Both the position numbers and the translations under genes were made by a program. The notes beneath the pieces are model-generated. The model was not told where the DNA came from. It saw only the letters and a program-made list of their open reading frames with translations, and did no database searches. A DNA stretch of 64,000 nucleotides from Vibrio fortis. Its GTDB lineage: Bacteria > Pseudomonadota > Gammaproteobacteria > Enterobacterales > Vibrionaceae. Position 1 is the first letter of the stretch. Every line of letters starts with the position of its first letter. The stretch is taken from NCBI RefSeq assembly GCF_024347475.1, contig NZ_AP025488.1, positions 124,001 through 188,000 of the forward strand, read 5' to 3'. Of this stretch, positions 1 through 8,183 are shown piece by piece.

Positions 1-102
1 CTTCTCAATACCATGGTTGAAGATATCTTTAAGCACCATCCATTCAAATAAAGTGATTTGATAACGAGATTGAGATTAGTTCTATTAACAGAGCCAATCT
101 AC
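1..102. repeat. Direct repeat copy 1 (left flank of maltodextrin module)
   Basis: Bases 1-102 recur at 4904-5005 in the same orientation with only two differences that I can find (A/G at about 42 and 78). The repeat contains the last 16 codons of an open frame ending ...KHHPFK and a stop, then a stem-loop ending AGAGCCAATCT. The left copy probably continues beyond the window edge. The two copies bracket a four-gene operon, which suggests the module was inserted with duplication of a gene 3' end, or was formed by recombination between IS remnants. Confidence 0.9.
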
Positions 103-137
103 CCTCTATTTCCTGCTACATTCGAACACTCTAACGG

Positions 138-166
138 CAAAAAAAACCTCGAGCAAAAGCTCGAGG
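138..166 (-). terminator. Rho-independent terminator of the amylase/malE-like operon
   Basis: On the minus strand an 8-bp perfect stem (CCTCGAGC/GCTCGAGG, loop TTTT) is followed by eight T residues. It lies 27 bases beyond the stop codon of the aldo/keto reductase gene and closes the minus-strand operon. Confidence 0.9.
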
Positions 167-193
167 CAAAAAGGATAAAACACACTAGTGCCT

Positions 194-1168
194 TTAACCA
201 AGTTGCCACTTGGCGACAATAGACGCAGCCTCATGTAATAATGCCTGAGTGACTTCAGAGTTAACGAACTTCGCATTTTCTTGCACTTGCTGCACCGTAT
301 GAGCACCTGCAATCACAGGGCCTACCTCTTTTTGAGCAATCAGCCAATGGATTGCCAAGTGAGCAAGTGGAATATTCGCCGCATTTGCTAACGTTTTCAG
401 CTGTTCAGTACAGCCAAAGTACTTTTCAAACAACTCGCCATTCAGTTTTGGGTTGTTGCTGCGATCATCTCTGTTATCAAAGTTACCGCTTGCTTTGAAG
501 TTACCTGTTAACAAGCCTTGCATTAGCGGGCTGTACGGCAGGTACTTCATGTCGTGCTCTTGGCAAAACGGCAGTACTTCTTCGCGTGCACGGTATTGCA
601 ATGGAATGTTGTGATAGTGCGTAGGGTTCTGCTCTAGTAGGTTATATAGACCTTGGAAGGTCGCAACTTCCACTCTCGCCATCATCTCTTTGACCATATC
701 AATTGAGTAGTTAGAGACGCCAACATGACGAATTTTGCCTAGGCGTTTCAGCTCAGCCAGCGCATCGGCTGTTTCAGAAATAGCAACGTTAGGATCAGGC
801 CAGTGAACCTGATATAAATCGATGTAATCGGTGTTCATGCGTGCCAAAGATTCATCCACTTCACGGAATAGGCTCTCTGGTGAAAGGTCGTTACGCACTT
901 GTTTTTGCTCATTCCATACCAAACCACACTTGGTTGCGATGGTGACTGTTGAGCGGTCAATGCCTTGCAGCCCTTTGCCAAGAATCGTCTCGGCATGGCC
1001 TAAGCCATAGACAGGTGCAACATCAAAAAAGGTAATCTCTTTATCGACTGCTGCTTTAATTGCATCAATTGATTCAGAGTCTGAAATGTTGTTCCATGTT
1101 CCACCGATCGCCCAGCAGCCAAAGCCCAGAGCTGAGGTGTGAATGTCTTTGATTGATTTTTCTATCAT
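194..1168 (-). CDS. Aldo/keto reductase family oxidoreductase
   Basis: A 324-aa soluble protein of the aldo/keto reductase superfamily, which reduces aldehydes or ketones with NAD(P)H in a TIM barrel. The catalytic tetrad is visible: Asp49 and Tyr54 (FFDVAPVYG), Lys80 (ATKCG) and His122 (YQVHWPD). The C-terminal part carries the cofactor-binding pattern around GPVIAGA. It is the last gene of a minus-strand operon, 18 bases after the MalE-like gene, so it may act on a sugar or sugar-derived carbonyl. The substrate cannot be read from sequence. It starts at an ATG and has normal family length. Confidence 0.9.
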   Translation of the reverse strand: MIEKSIKDIHTSALGFGCWAIGGTWNNISDSESIDAIKAAVDKEITFFDVAPVYGLGHAETILGKGLQGIDRSTVTIATKCGLVWNEQKQVRNDLSPESLFREVDESLARMNTDYIDLYQVHWPDPNVAISETADALAELKRLGKIRHVGVSNYSIDMVKEMMARVEVATFQGLYNLLEQNPTHYHNIPLQYRAREEVLPFCQEHDMKYLPYSPLMQGLLTGNFKASGNFDNRDDRSNNPKLNGELFEKYFGCTEQLKTLANAANIPLAHLAIHWLIAQKEVGPVIAGAHTVQQVQENAKFVNSEVTQALLHEAASIVAKWQLG

Positions 1169-1186
1169 GATAAATCCATGTACTTC

Positions 1187-2365
1187 TTACTTTTTAAGCA
1201 GACGCTTCTCTAGCATGACTAGTGATTCATCTACGGTTTGTTTGTTTTCAACAACGTTGGTGATCGCTGACTCCAAGCCGCCCCAGTAGCCCATGATTTG
1301 GGGGATGTTTGGCATGATGTCGCCGTTTTGTGCGTTAACCAATGACGCCTTGATTCTTGGGTCATCTTGTAGCTCATCAGAAAACGCTTTAAGCGCTGGA
1401 ACGCCAATTGGCACCTGGCTGTTCATGAAGCGTAAAGACTCCATAGAAAGCAGGTATTGTTCGATAAACTCTTGAGCGATTTCTGGGTTTGGAGAGGCGG
1501 TATTAATACCCGCCATCAGAATGCCTACAAATGGTCGAGAAGCCTTGCCTTCAAACTTAGGCAATTCAGCTACACCATAGTTAAGGCCAACTTTTTCGAT
1601 GTTTGCCCAGCCCCACGGACCATTAATGGTCATTGCCACGTTACCCTGCGCGAATGCCGCTTCTGCGTAGGCGTAATCGATGTCTTGAGTCATCACGCCT
1701 TTATCAATGAGCTGTTTTAAGAATCTCATTGTACGTTTAGCTTCTGGACCGTTTACATTGGTGTCTTGTGGGTTGAAACCATCTTCATTCTGACCAAATA
1801 CGTAAGCACCGGCACTTGAGTAAAGAGGATGGGTGAAGTAAGGGTTCTTCAAATCCCAAGCAATGGCTTTTTTGCCTTGTTTGGATAGGCGCTCATCCAA
1901 TGCAAATACGTCTTCCCAGTTTTTGATTGGCTCTTTGACTAGATCTTTGTTGTAAATGAGAGAAAGTGACTCTGCGGCAATTGGGTAACCGTAAGCTTTT
2001 CCTTTATAGCTTACCGCGTCCCATGTGAAGTCTTGGAATTTATCTTTGAAGGCTTGCCCTGGGTTCACTTCTCGAACAAGACCAGATTCCGCATAACCAC
2101 CGAAGCGGTCGTGCGCGAAAATCATAATATCAGGCCCCTTGCCAAGCGATGCCATCTGTACATAACGCTCTTGAAGGTTCTCTGGATACTCAACCTTAAC
2201 TTTAATTCCAGTATCTTCCTCAAACTTGTTGACGACGTATGTCATCCCTTTTTGGCCTTTGTCTAAAGGCATCCAAATATTGATGGTTCCGTCTTCAAAA
2301 GCATAGAGATTTGCCGAATTTAGGGCGCAAGCAACCCCCAAACTCAATAGAGTCAGTTTCTTCAT
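1187..2365 (-). CDS. MalE-like maltose/maltodextrin periplasmic binding protein, no transporter alongside
   Basis: A 392-aa family 1 solute-binding protein with a signal peptide (residues 1-22, cleavage after ...NLYA). It follows E. coli MalE along its whole length: INIWMPLDKGQKG, PDIMIFAHDRFGGYA, FTWDAV, ESLSLIYNKDL, AMTINGPWGWANI and GDIMPNIPQ. It therefore probably binds maltose or maltodextrins in the periplasm. No malF, malG or malK lies within the window next to it, so it would have to use a MalFGK2 system elsewhere, or act as a sensor. It lies between the amylase and the reductase (29 and 18 bases away), presumably in one LacI-controlled operon. The ligand is inferred by family. Confidence 0.88.
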   Translation of the reverse strand: MKKLTLLSLGVACALNSANLYAFEDGTINIWMPLDKGQKGMTYVVNKFEEDTGIKVKVEYPENLQERYVQMASLGKGPDIMIFAHDRFGGYAESGLVREVNPGQAFKDKFQDFTWDAVSYKGKAYGYPIAAESLSLIYNKDLVKEPIKNWEDVFALDERLSKQGKKAIAWDLKNPYFTHPLYSSAGAYVFGQNEDGFNPQDTNVNGPEAKRTMRFLKQLIDKGVMTQDIDYAYAEAAFAQGNVAMTINGPWGWANIEKVGLNYGVAELPKFEGKASRPFVGILMAGINTASPNPEIAQEFIEQYLLSMESLRFMNSQVPIGVPALKAFSDELQDDPRIKASLVNAQNGDIMPNIPQIMGYWGGLESAITNVVENKQTVDESLVMLEKRLLKK

Positions 2366-2394
2366 GTTTAGACCTTTTGTTTCAGTTAGTTGGA

Positions 2395-3627
2395 TTAGTT
2401 ATTTAATGAAATAAAAAATTCGTAGGGCTGAAGCTCCTTATTAGCATTATGTGTAGAGTAAGGCTGTACTTCGGCCGATAAGTTAATAGTGACTGTCACG
2501 CTATTATTATTTTTTTCTCGCGTGTAACAGATAACGTTTTCATTGTTAGATTTATGGAACACTGGCATTGCGCCGTATGGTCCATTCCATAATGCTTCGT
2601 TGTCTCGCTTCAATGTAAGCAGTTGAGTGTAAAGCTCTTCCAGTTCGTAGTTCTTCCAGTCGATTGGATCTTTTTCGAAGAAAGACAAACGCTTATCAAG
2701 CCATGATTCTTGTCCACTATAGATAAGAGGCATGCCGTATAGGGTTGCTGCCAACACTGAAAAAGCCTTAAAGGACGCGCCAAAAAACTCTTCGTCACTG
2801 GCTTCCCATGTGTTCTTATCATGGTTAGATGTAAATACCATTCGATAAGCATCTCGAGGGTACTTTTGGAATAACTCTTCAAGGTAAAGCGGGATATCTG
2901 AAACGCGTTTTTCGTCTCTTGCTACTTTCCCCATTAATTCATAGAAGCCCCAATCGTAGGTCATATCGAAGGCTTTATTATGAAGGTCAGGAGATGACCA
3001 TTCTGCTAGCATAAACAGGTGCTTAATCTGATGCAGTTGGTCTGTTGCAAACTCCCAGAACTCAGTTGGAACAAGGCCTGCGACGTCGCAGCGGAAACCA
3101 TCGATATCAAATTCTTTTACCCAATATGCCATAGCATCAGTCATGCCTTGCCACAGCGCATGGCTTGAATAATCTAGCCCAAGAACGTCAGTCCAGTACT
3201 CGATTTTCTTACCATCATCATAGGTGTAAGGGTAAAGTTCACCTTGCTCGTTACGTTTGTACCAATCTGGATGTTCATCCACCCAAACGTTATCCCAAGC
3301 CGTATGGTTAGCAACCCAGTCAATCAACAAGTACATGCCCATTTCATGGACGGTTTCTACCAAGTGTTTCAAATCAGACTTATCGCCTAGACTAGGGTCT
3401 AACTCAGTGTAGTTTTGAGAAGCGTATTGACTGCCTAACGTGCCTTTACGATTCAGTTCACCGACGGGGTTAATTGGCATCAACCAAAGGATATCGACCC
3501 CCATCGCTTTAAGACGTGGCAGGTGTTCCATAAAAGCTTTGATGCTGCCCTCTGGCGTGTACTGCCTTACGTTTACTTCATAGATGTTCTTGTTCTTTGT
3601 CCATTCAGGATGATTAAAACCTTTCAT
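2395..3627 (-). CDS. Cytoplasmic alpha-amylase family (GH13) glycosidase
   Basis: A 410-aa glycoside hydrolase family 13 enzyme with all four conserved regions: DWVANH (about 103-108), GFRCDVA with nucleophile Asp181, acid/base Glu209 (LAEW), and SNHD (Asp270). There is no signal peptide, so it acts in the cytoplasm on imported oligosaccharides. This agrees with a MalE-like gene 29 bases downstream and a LacI regulator 12 bases upstream. At 410 aa it is short for the family and seems to keep the barrel with only a small C-terminal domain. It could be a maltodextrin hydrolase or a related transglycosidase; specificity is not decidable here. Confidence 0.9.
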   Translation of the reverse strand: MKGFNHPEWTKNKNIYEVNVRQYTPEGSIKAFMEHLPRLKAMGVDILWLMPINPVGELNRKGTLGSQYASQNYTELDPSLGDKSDLKHLVETVHEMGMYLLIDWVANHTAWDNVWVDEHPDWYKRNEQGELYPYTYDDGKKIEYWTDVLGLDYSSHALWQGMTDAMAYWVKEFDIDGFRCDVAGLVPTEFWEFATDQLHQIKHLFMLAEWSSPDLHNKAFDMTYDWGFYELMGKVARDEKRVSDIPLYLEELFQKYPRDAYRMVFTSNHDKNTWEASDEEFFGASFKAFSVLAATLYGMPLIYSGQESWLDKRLSFFEKDPIDWKNYELEELYTQLLTLKRDNEALWNGPYGAMPVFHKSNNENVICYTREKNNNSVTVTINLSAEVQPYSTHNANKELQPYEFFISLNN

Positions 3628-3639
3628 TTACAACTCCAA

Positions 3640-4662
3640 TCAAATTTTAGGTTTTCCCGTTGAAGATCGAACAATCAAATCAACGGGTGCCACCGTTTGC
3701 TGAGAACCGGAGTCACCACACGAAATGAGGTTGATGATGGCATCAGCAATCGGCTTACTTGAATCTGTTAGGGGAGAGCATGTCACTGTTAGTGGTGGCT
3801 CAAACTCACGGGTTTCAAAGTGAGTAATACCATCATCGTGGGAGATGACGGATAAGTCAGAACCAATCTCAAGACCGAGCTCTTTTGCAGCAACGTAAAT
3901 TCCATAAGCGACTTTGCTGTTTGAGCAAATTATCGCGGTTGGACGTTCGTTACCTTGTAATAATTCTATTGCAAGCTCACGACCTGCTTTGACTTCTGGT
4001 AGGCAATGGAATACCTCACACAACTCAGAATCGAGACCTAACTCGTTAACTTTTTTGGTAAAGGCATTTGCTCGACAGTGGGCAAAAGCAAGACTTTCAT
4101 CTGAGTTGATGAATGAAATTTTTGTATGGCCAAGTTGGTAGAGGAATGCCACGGCTTGCTCTGCTACAGATGCGTTATCGATGTCGTAGTACGCGTATTC
4201 TAGGTCACTCATGTCGTGGCCATGGACAACAAAAGGTATGCCTTTTTTATGTAGGAATTGGATACGTTCGTCGTTGACTTTTGGCGCTTTGATGATCATG
4301 CCATCAACAGAACTTTTGGATACGAAGTTACTTAAGTTCTGGACACTGTCACCATTAATCGATGAGTTGATTAGCAGGTCGTAGCCTGACTCGCCAAGGT
4401 GTTGGCTAATCGTGGACAGCTCTTGTAAGAATGTTGGCGCACAGAACAATTCATCCGGCGATTGCAGCATGATACCAACCATTTTGGACTTACCATTCGC
4501 CAGACGCTGCGCCGCTGAGTTCGGTCGGTAACCGAGCTCCTCCGCAGCTGCTAGTACGCGGGCTTTGGTTTTTGCGTTAACTTCTGGGTAACCATTAAGC
4601 GCTCGACTTACCGTCGCCATGGATAACCCGAGGTGTTTTGATACTTGTGCTAGAGTTGTCAT
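3640..4662 (-). CDS. LacI family transcriptional regulator of the maltodextrin module
   Basis: A 340-aa LacI/GalR-type repressor. Residues 1-55 form the helix-turn-helix and hinge (TLAQVSKHLGLSMATVSRAL, then YRPNSAAQRLANG); the rest is a periplasmic-binding-protein-like sensor domain. It is the first gene of the minus-strand operon with the amylase, MalE-like protein and reductase, and two strong palindromes of LacI type lie immediately upstream. It therefore probably represses its own operon, released by a sugar or maltodextrin; the effector is unknown. Confidence 0.92.
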   Translation of the reverse strand: MTTLAQVSKHLGLSMATVSRALNGYPEVNAKTKARVLAAAEELGYRPNSAAQRLANGKSKMVGIMLQSPDELFCAPTFLQELSTISQHLGESGYDLLINSSINGDSVQNLSNFVSKSSVDGMIIKAPKVNDERIQFLHKKGIPFVVHGHDMSDLEYAYYDIDNASVAEQAVAFLYQLGHTKISFINSDESLAFAHCRANAFTKKVNELGLDSELCEVFHCLPEVKAGRELAIELLQGNERPTAIICSNSKVAYGIYVAAKELGLEIGSDLSVISHDDGITHFETREFEPPLTVTCSPLTDSSKPIADAIINLISCGDSGSQQTVAPVDLIVRSSTGKPKI

Positions 4663-4679
4663 CGTTCTTTTTCAAAGTT

Positions 4680-4697
4680 ATTTAAAGCGCTTTAAAT
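4680..4697. promoter_or_regulatory. LacI-type operator O1
   Basis: A perfect 18-bp palindrome, ATTTAAAGCGCTTTAAAT, with the central CG typical of LacI/GalR operators. It begins 18 bases upstream of the lacI-family start codon, where bound repressor would block transcription or its early elongation. Confidence 0.82.
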
Positions 4698-4767
4698 TTA
4701 ATTTGATCAAGAAATAGGCGCAACTGAAAGATCAATCAACTGTGACCAAGAAAACGTTATGTGCAAT

Positions 4768-4787
4768 AATTTAAAGCGCTTTAAATT
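4768..4787. promoter_or_regulatory. LacI-type operator O2
   Basis: A perfect 20-bp palindrome, AATTTAAAGCGCTTTAAATT, with the same 18-bp core as the operator at 4680-4697. The centres are 89 bp apart, so two repressor dimers could cooperate or loop the DNA across the operon promoter. Confidence 0.82.
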
Positions 4788-4798
4788 TAGATTAATGA

Positions 4799-4954
4799 AG
4801 TAGATGCTATGGCCAAGATCGGGATGCAAAGCATCTTGCTCGACATGTTCAGGTGCAAATTGCGGGCTTACGTACATACGCTAAGACTTGCGATGACTTA
4901 GAGCTTCTCAATACCATGGTTGAAGATATCTTTAAGCACCATCCGTTCAAATAA
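4799..4954 (+). pseudogene. 3' remnant of an unidentified gene, possibly a transposase
   Basis: An open frame without a start codon runs into a TAA at 4952-4954. It encodes about 51 residues including YGQDRDAKHLARHVQ and VEDIFKHHPFK. Upstream it is cut by an in-frame stop (4796-4798) near the LacI operator. Its last 16 codons belong to the 102-bp direct repeat also present at 1-102. I do not recognise the family. The stem-loop that follows and the inward-reading GGCTCTGTTAATAG resemble an IS end, so a transposase tail is possible but unproven. Confidence 0.5.
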
Positions 4955-5005
4955 AGTGATTTGATAACGAGATTGAGATTGGTTCTATTAACAGAGCCAA
5001 TCTAC
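4904..5005. repeat. Direct repeat copy 2 (right flank of maltodextrin module)
   Basis: The second copy of the 102-bp repeat at 1-102. It contains an 11-bp stem with one G.T pair (AGATTGGTTCT, loop ATTAAC, AGAGCCAATCT; 4976-5003) just after the stop codon of the gene remnant. Confidence 0.9.
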
Positions 5006-5028
5006 TGTTCAACTGTTCAACTGTTCAA
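5005..5028. repeat. Short tandem repeat, three copies of CTGTTCAA
   Basis: Three exact head-to-tail copies of the 8-mer CTGTTCAA sit between the direct repeat and the 3' end of the PTS gene. Such a repeat can vary by slippage. It is non-coding here. Confidence 0.85.
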
Positions 5029-6900
5029 TCACATTTTACGAAGAATCAAACCCTGTCCATTAAGCATCGCATCTTTGGTGCCCACATCGACAATCTTCTT
5101 TCCTCTGAACCTTTCTACCTCTTTGATTGCCACATCATGAGCAAAGATCACTAATCGAGCATGGTCGATATCCTTTTGTGTGATTCGATTGCCAATCCCG
5201 TTTGCTCCTTGTGTCTCGACTTTAATTCGCACGCCGAGTTGCTGAGCCGCTTTCTCTAAAGACTTAGCAGCTAGGAAAGTATGAGCAACACCCGAAGGGC
5301 AAGAAGTGACAGCCAACACATCGGCAACGCCCTCTTCCGTGACAGAGCCACCAAGCTCCTGATGGCTATAGCCTTGATCGTCCTCATCAACGGTTTTCTT
5401 TAGTAATATGACCACAAGAGCTGTTGTAAGAGAGCCTGCTAAAGTGCCAGCAATATACGCAATTTTCCCATCAACCACGGGCAGAACTATCCAACCGCCC
5501 CAAGGTGCATGGTTAACCACATGGAACATAAAACCAATCACATTGCCTACGATTCCTCCGGCGACTACCGCGGGCAGCACACGAGCAGGATCCGCCGCTG
5601 CGAATGGAATCGCCCCTTCACTAATACCAATCATGCCCATAATGCCAGCAGCCTTACCAGCCTCTCGCTCATCACGTTTGAATTTTTTCGGTGAAAGGAA
5701 GGTCGCCAATGCCATACCAAGCGGTGGAGTGCAGATAGCAATACCGACTCCTCCCATCAACCAAGGCTGAGTATTGACTTGGGTTTGAGCAAACAGGGTA
5801 GCCACTTTGTTGATAGGGCCTCCCATATCAAACGCGGTCATGGCACCTAATACTGTACCGAGAAGAAACTTACCGGAACCGGCCATCCCAGTCAGCATCT
5901 CGTTCATTGCCGTCATAAACTGAGCGATGTGAGCGCCAATTCCCCACATCACCACACCACAGGTAACAAAGGTGCCGACGAGCGGATAGATGAAGATCGC
6001 ACTCAATGCAGTCATGCTTTCCGGCAGTTTTATCCTTTTCAGCAACTGAACGGTATAACCCGCGACAAAGCCCACCACAATCGCGCCCAAGAATCCGGTT
6101 TGGTACTGCTCTACGGCGACCCAAGATCCAATCATTCCGGGTGCTAAACCGGGTTTATCCGCCATTGAGTAAGCGATGTACCCGCCGAGTACTACCGTAA
6201 ATAGGGTCAGCCCCGCAACGCCCATCTGAGCAACACCCGCCAAAAAACCCGAGTTTGGCACTGCGGCTTGACCAGTAAGCATTACTGATAAGGAGAGTAA
6301 TACCCCACCCGCGACCACAAAGGGAATCATATGAGAGGTGCCATAAAGCAAATGCTCTTTAATTCGATGCAAGGCCTGAGTGTAGGGGCTAGCAATAGAC
6401 AGTTGCTCATCAATAGATTGATAAACTTCGCTTGAGGATGAGGAACAGGCGTCGATATCAGAAAACAGCATAATCACATCTTCAACAGACTCCGCCGCCT
6501 TCAATTTTGTAACAAAGCCATCCTCGATAAATTTAGTCGAGACTTGGGCCAAAACTTCGATATGGTGCTCATCATTATTATCAGGAGAAGCGAGCATAAA
6601 GAACACGTCCGAACACTCCCCAGTTTCAGCCCCGTAATCGATCCCTTGGCGGCTGATACCAATAGCGATAGCAGGCTTAGCCACGGAACGGCTCTTGGCA
6701 TGAGGTATGGCGATACCATCATCAAACCCTGTATTGCCTATTGATTCTCGCGCCCACAGTTCTTCGAGAAAAAGTTGTTTGTTCGAGAGTTTGCCAGCGC
6801 TATCGAGCATCTCCACCAGCTCTTCGAACACTTGCTGTTTGGTCGTGGCCTTGAGATCCAAGCAGATCGTATCAGATTCAATGAAATGTGTGATGTCCAT
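5029..6900 (-). CDS. PTS fructose-family EIIA-EIIC-EIIB protein
   Basis: A 623-aa membrane permease of the fructose PTS family, which takes up and phosphorylates a sugar. Domain order is EIIA (1-150, phospho-His67 in IAIPHAKS), EIIC (about 185-495, opening with HMIPFVVAGG, several membrane segments), and EIIB at the C terminus (phospho-Cys534 in VTSCPSGVAHT). Its EIIC and EIIB are very close to the EIIC-EIIB protein at 13373-14788. It is transcribed away from the EIIB gene at 7086 across a shared promoter region carrying the AraC-linked motif. It matches the position and type of what I remember as VC1822. The substrate is not proven; fructose or mannose-like sugars are likely. Confidence 0.92.
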   Translation of the reverse strand: MDITHFIESDTICLDLKATTKQQVFEELVEMLDSAGKLSNKQLFLEELWARESIGNTGFDDGIAIPHAKSRSVAKPAIAIGISRQGIDYGAETGECSDVFFMLASPDNNDEHHIEVLAQVSTKFIEDGFVTKLKAAESVEDVIMLFSDIDACSSSSSEVYQSIDEQLSIASPYTQALHRIKEHLLYGTSHMIPFVVAGGVLLSLSVMLTGQAAVPNSGFLAGVAQMGVAGLTLFTVVLGGYIAYSMADKPGLAPGMIGSWVAVEQYQTGFLGAIVVGFVAGYTVQLLKRIKLPESMTALSAIFIYPLVGTFVTCGVVMWGIGAHIAQFMTAMNEMLTGMAGSGKFLLGTVLGAMTAFDMGGPINKVATLFAQTQVNTQPWLMGGVGIAICTPPLGMALATFLSPKKFKRDEREAGKAAGIMGMIGISEGAIPFAAADPARVLPAVVAGGIVGNVIGFMFHVVNHAPWGGWIVLPVVDGKIAYIAGTLAGSLTTALVVILLKKTVDEDDQGYSHQELGGSVTEEGVADVLAVTSCPSGVAHTFLAAKSLEKAAQQLGVRIKVETQGANGIGNRITQKDIDHARLVIFAHDVAIKEVERFRGKKIVDVGTKDAMLNGQGLILRKM

Positions 6901-6980
6901 AGCGGCTCGATATTACTGAATGTTAAGGGTTAGGTTAGCGGTCAAAACTATCCAATCATATAGCACTAAACATGCATTAA

Positions 6981-6996
6981 CTGGATTTTTGTAACC
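6981..6996 (+). promoter_or_regulatory. Candidate AraC-regulator binding motif, site 1
   Basis: CTGGATTTTTGTAACC lies in the divergent region between the EIIA-EIIC-EIIB gene and the EIIB gene. The identical 16-mer, on the opposite strand, occurs at 9121-9136 between the AraC gene and the second EIIABC gene. Perfect reuse in the two divergent promoter regions of the block suggests the binding site of the AraC regulator encoded at 8184-9023. Confidence 0.6.
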
Positions 6997-7085
6997 AAGA
7001 AATGAGAGTGTGAAGTGAGGCTTTTGAAATCCAAACAACTCCCTCTAATATTTAAGGGCTTTCTTCATCTACACAGAGAACCATC

Positions 7086-7394
7086 ATGAGAATTGTAGCG
7101 GTAACTGCGTGCCCTACAGGCATTGCCCATACCTATATGGCGGCAGATGCACTAATCAAAACAGCGCCTAAGTTTAATGTTTCGATCAAGGTTGAGACTC
7201 AAGGAGCAATGGGCGTTGAGAACCAACTCAGCGCACATGATATTGCCCAAGCCGATCGTGTGCTGATCGTTTCAGACATCGAAATAGAACAACCGAATCG
7301 TTTCGATGCCAGTAACACCGTACGTATTGCCATGGAAGACGTACTGCTCAATGTAGATAAAGTATTCATCAAACACTGTCGCAACTGTTCATGA
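7086..7394 (+). CDS. PTS fructose-type EIIB protein
   Basis: A 102-aa stand-alone EIIB domain of the fructose PTS family. The phosphorylated cysteine is Cys9 in VTACPTGIAHTYMAA, followed by the typical KVETQGAMGVEN. It would pass phosphate from an EIIA to sugar bound by an EIIC. There is no EIIC in this operon, so it must work with the divergent or neighbouring permeases. Its stop overlaps the start of the next gene (ATGA), showing translational coupling with the HPr-like/EIIA protein. Confidence 0.9.
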   Translation: MRIVAVTACPTGIAHTYMAADALIKTAPKFNVSIKVETQGAMGVENQLSAHDIAQADRVLIVSDIEIEQPNRFDASNTVRIAMEDVLLNVDKVFIKHCRNCS

Positions 7395-8167
7395 TCCCAG
7401 AGTATCAACTGACCTTTTTTGTCGACAATGTTTCTGCCAGTGCTCATGCCGCACAGCCATTGTGTCGGCTTGCTCGCAAGTTCAAAAGCGCTATTCGCAT
7501 CATCAACATCACTCAAGGGCGCACGGCAGATCTCTCTAAATCCGTGGCCCTATTGCAGGTGGGTCTACTAAAAGGCGATCTGGTTCAGATTACTGCTGTA
7601 GGCATTGATGCGGAGTTGGCGTGCTTTGTCCTCAAAGATGTCATAGCCGAGCACTATGTATTGGTTGGCTCTCAAGTTAATCACGAATTCTCGACTGACT
7701 TGATGCAGCGTTTCCCACAGATAAGCCCTCCCTGTGAAGTTGATTGGCACCATGCCAAAGCTCAAACTCAGCTCACCAAATTCGAGTGTTTGAAAGGGCT
7801 GGCGCACCTTATCTACCCTGAGAATCCTGATGAACTGATCTTGTCATTCATCAGACGAGAAGAGCGTTCTTCAACTTGTGTGTCCCCCGGGATCGCACTA
7901 CCGCATGTGATGTTTGAGCATTGCCAAAGAATGTCGATTGCGGTCATTGTTAGCGAAGACCAGATTGATTGGGCATCGAAAATTGGGCAGGTAAATGTAG
8001 CGATTGCACTCGTAATGCCAACCAAACCACATAGAGAGCAGATCATTGCCGCAACGAACCTGACGCGAAATCTACTGAATGATCAAGTTACCGAACGTCT
8101 GCAAAAAACCAAAAGCAGTATCGACCTGCAAGCCTTGCTGATGTACCTCACCTCCCGCTTACTGTAA
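7391..8167 (+). CDS. HPr-like/EIIA fusion protein with atypical HPr site
   Basis: A 258-aa protein. The C-terminal part (about 115-258) is an EIIA of the fructose/Ntr family with phospho-His in GIALPHVMF. The N-terminal 90 residues follow HPr (SAIRIINITQG, then SKSVALLQVGLLKGDLVQITA, matching the HPr Ser46 region). The canonical HPr site Leu-His-x-Arg-Pro is missing; the local sequence is SASAHAAQP, with a His shifted relative to HPr. It may therefore act as a phospho-sensor or regulator rather than a normal HPr. It overlaps the upstream EIIB gene by 4 bases and converges with the AraC gene 16 bases away. Confidence 0.8.
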   Translation: MIPEYQLTFFVDNVSASAHAAQPLCRLARKFKSAIRIINITQGRTADLSKSVALLQVGLLKGDLVQITAVGIDAELACFVLKDVIAEHYVLVGSQVNHEFSTDLMQRFPQISPPCEVDWHHAKAQTQLTKFECLKGLAHLIYPENPDELILSFIRREERSSTCVSPGIALPHVMFEHCQRMSIAVIVSEDQIDWASKIGQVNVAIALVMPTKPHREQIIAATNLTRNLLNDQVTERLQKTKSSIDLQALLMYLTSRLL

Positions 8168-8183
8168 ACGCAGAACCCTTTTC

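Noticed and set aside
4976-5003. Complete IS element at the direct repeat
   Set aside because: Only a 3' end remains; no intact transposase or matching left end is visible, so it is reported only as a remnant of uncertain identity.
5408-5770. 120-codon plus-strand open frame inside the EIIA-EIIC-EIIB gene
   Set aside because: It lies antisense to a gene with intact domains, codes for no recognisable protein, and has no ribosome site.
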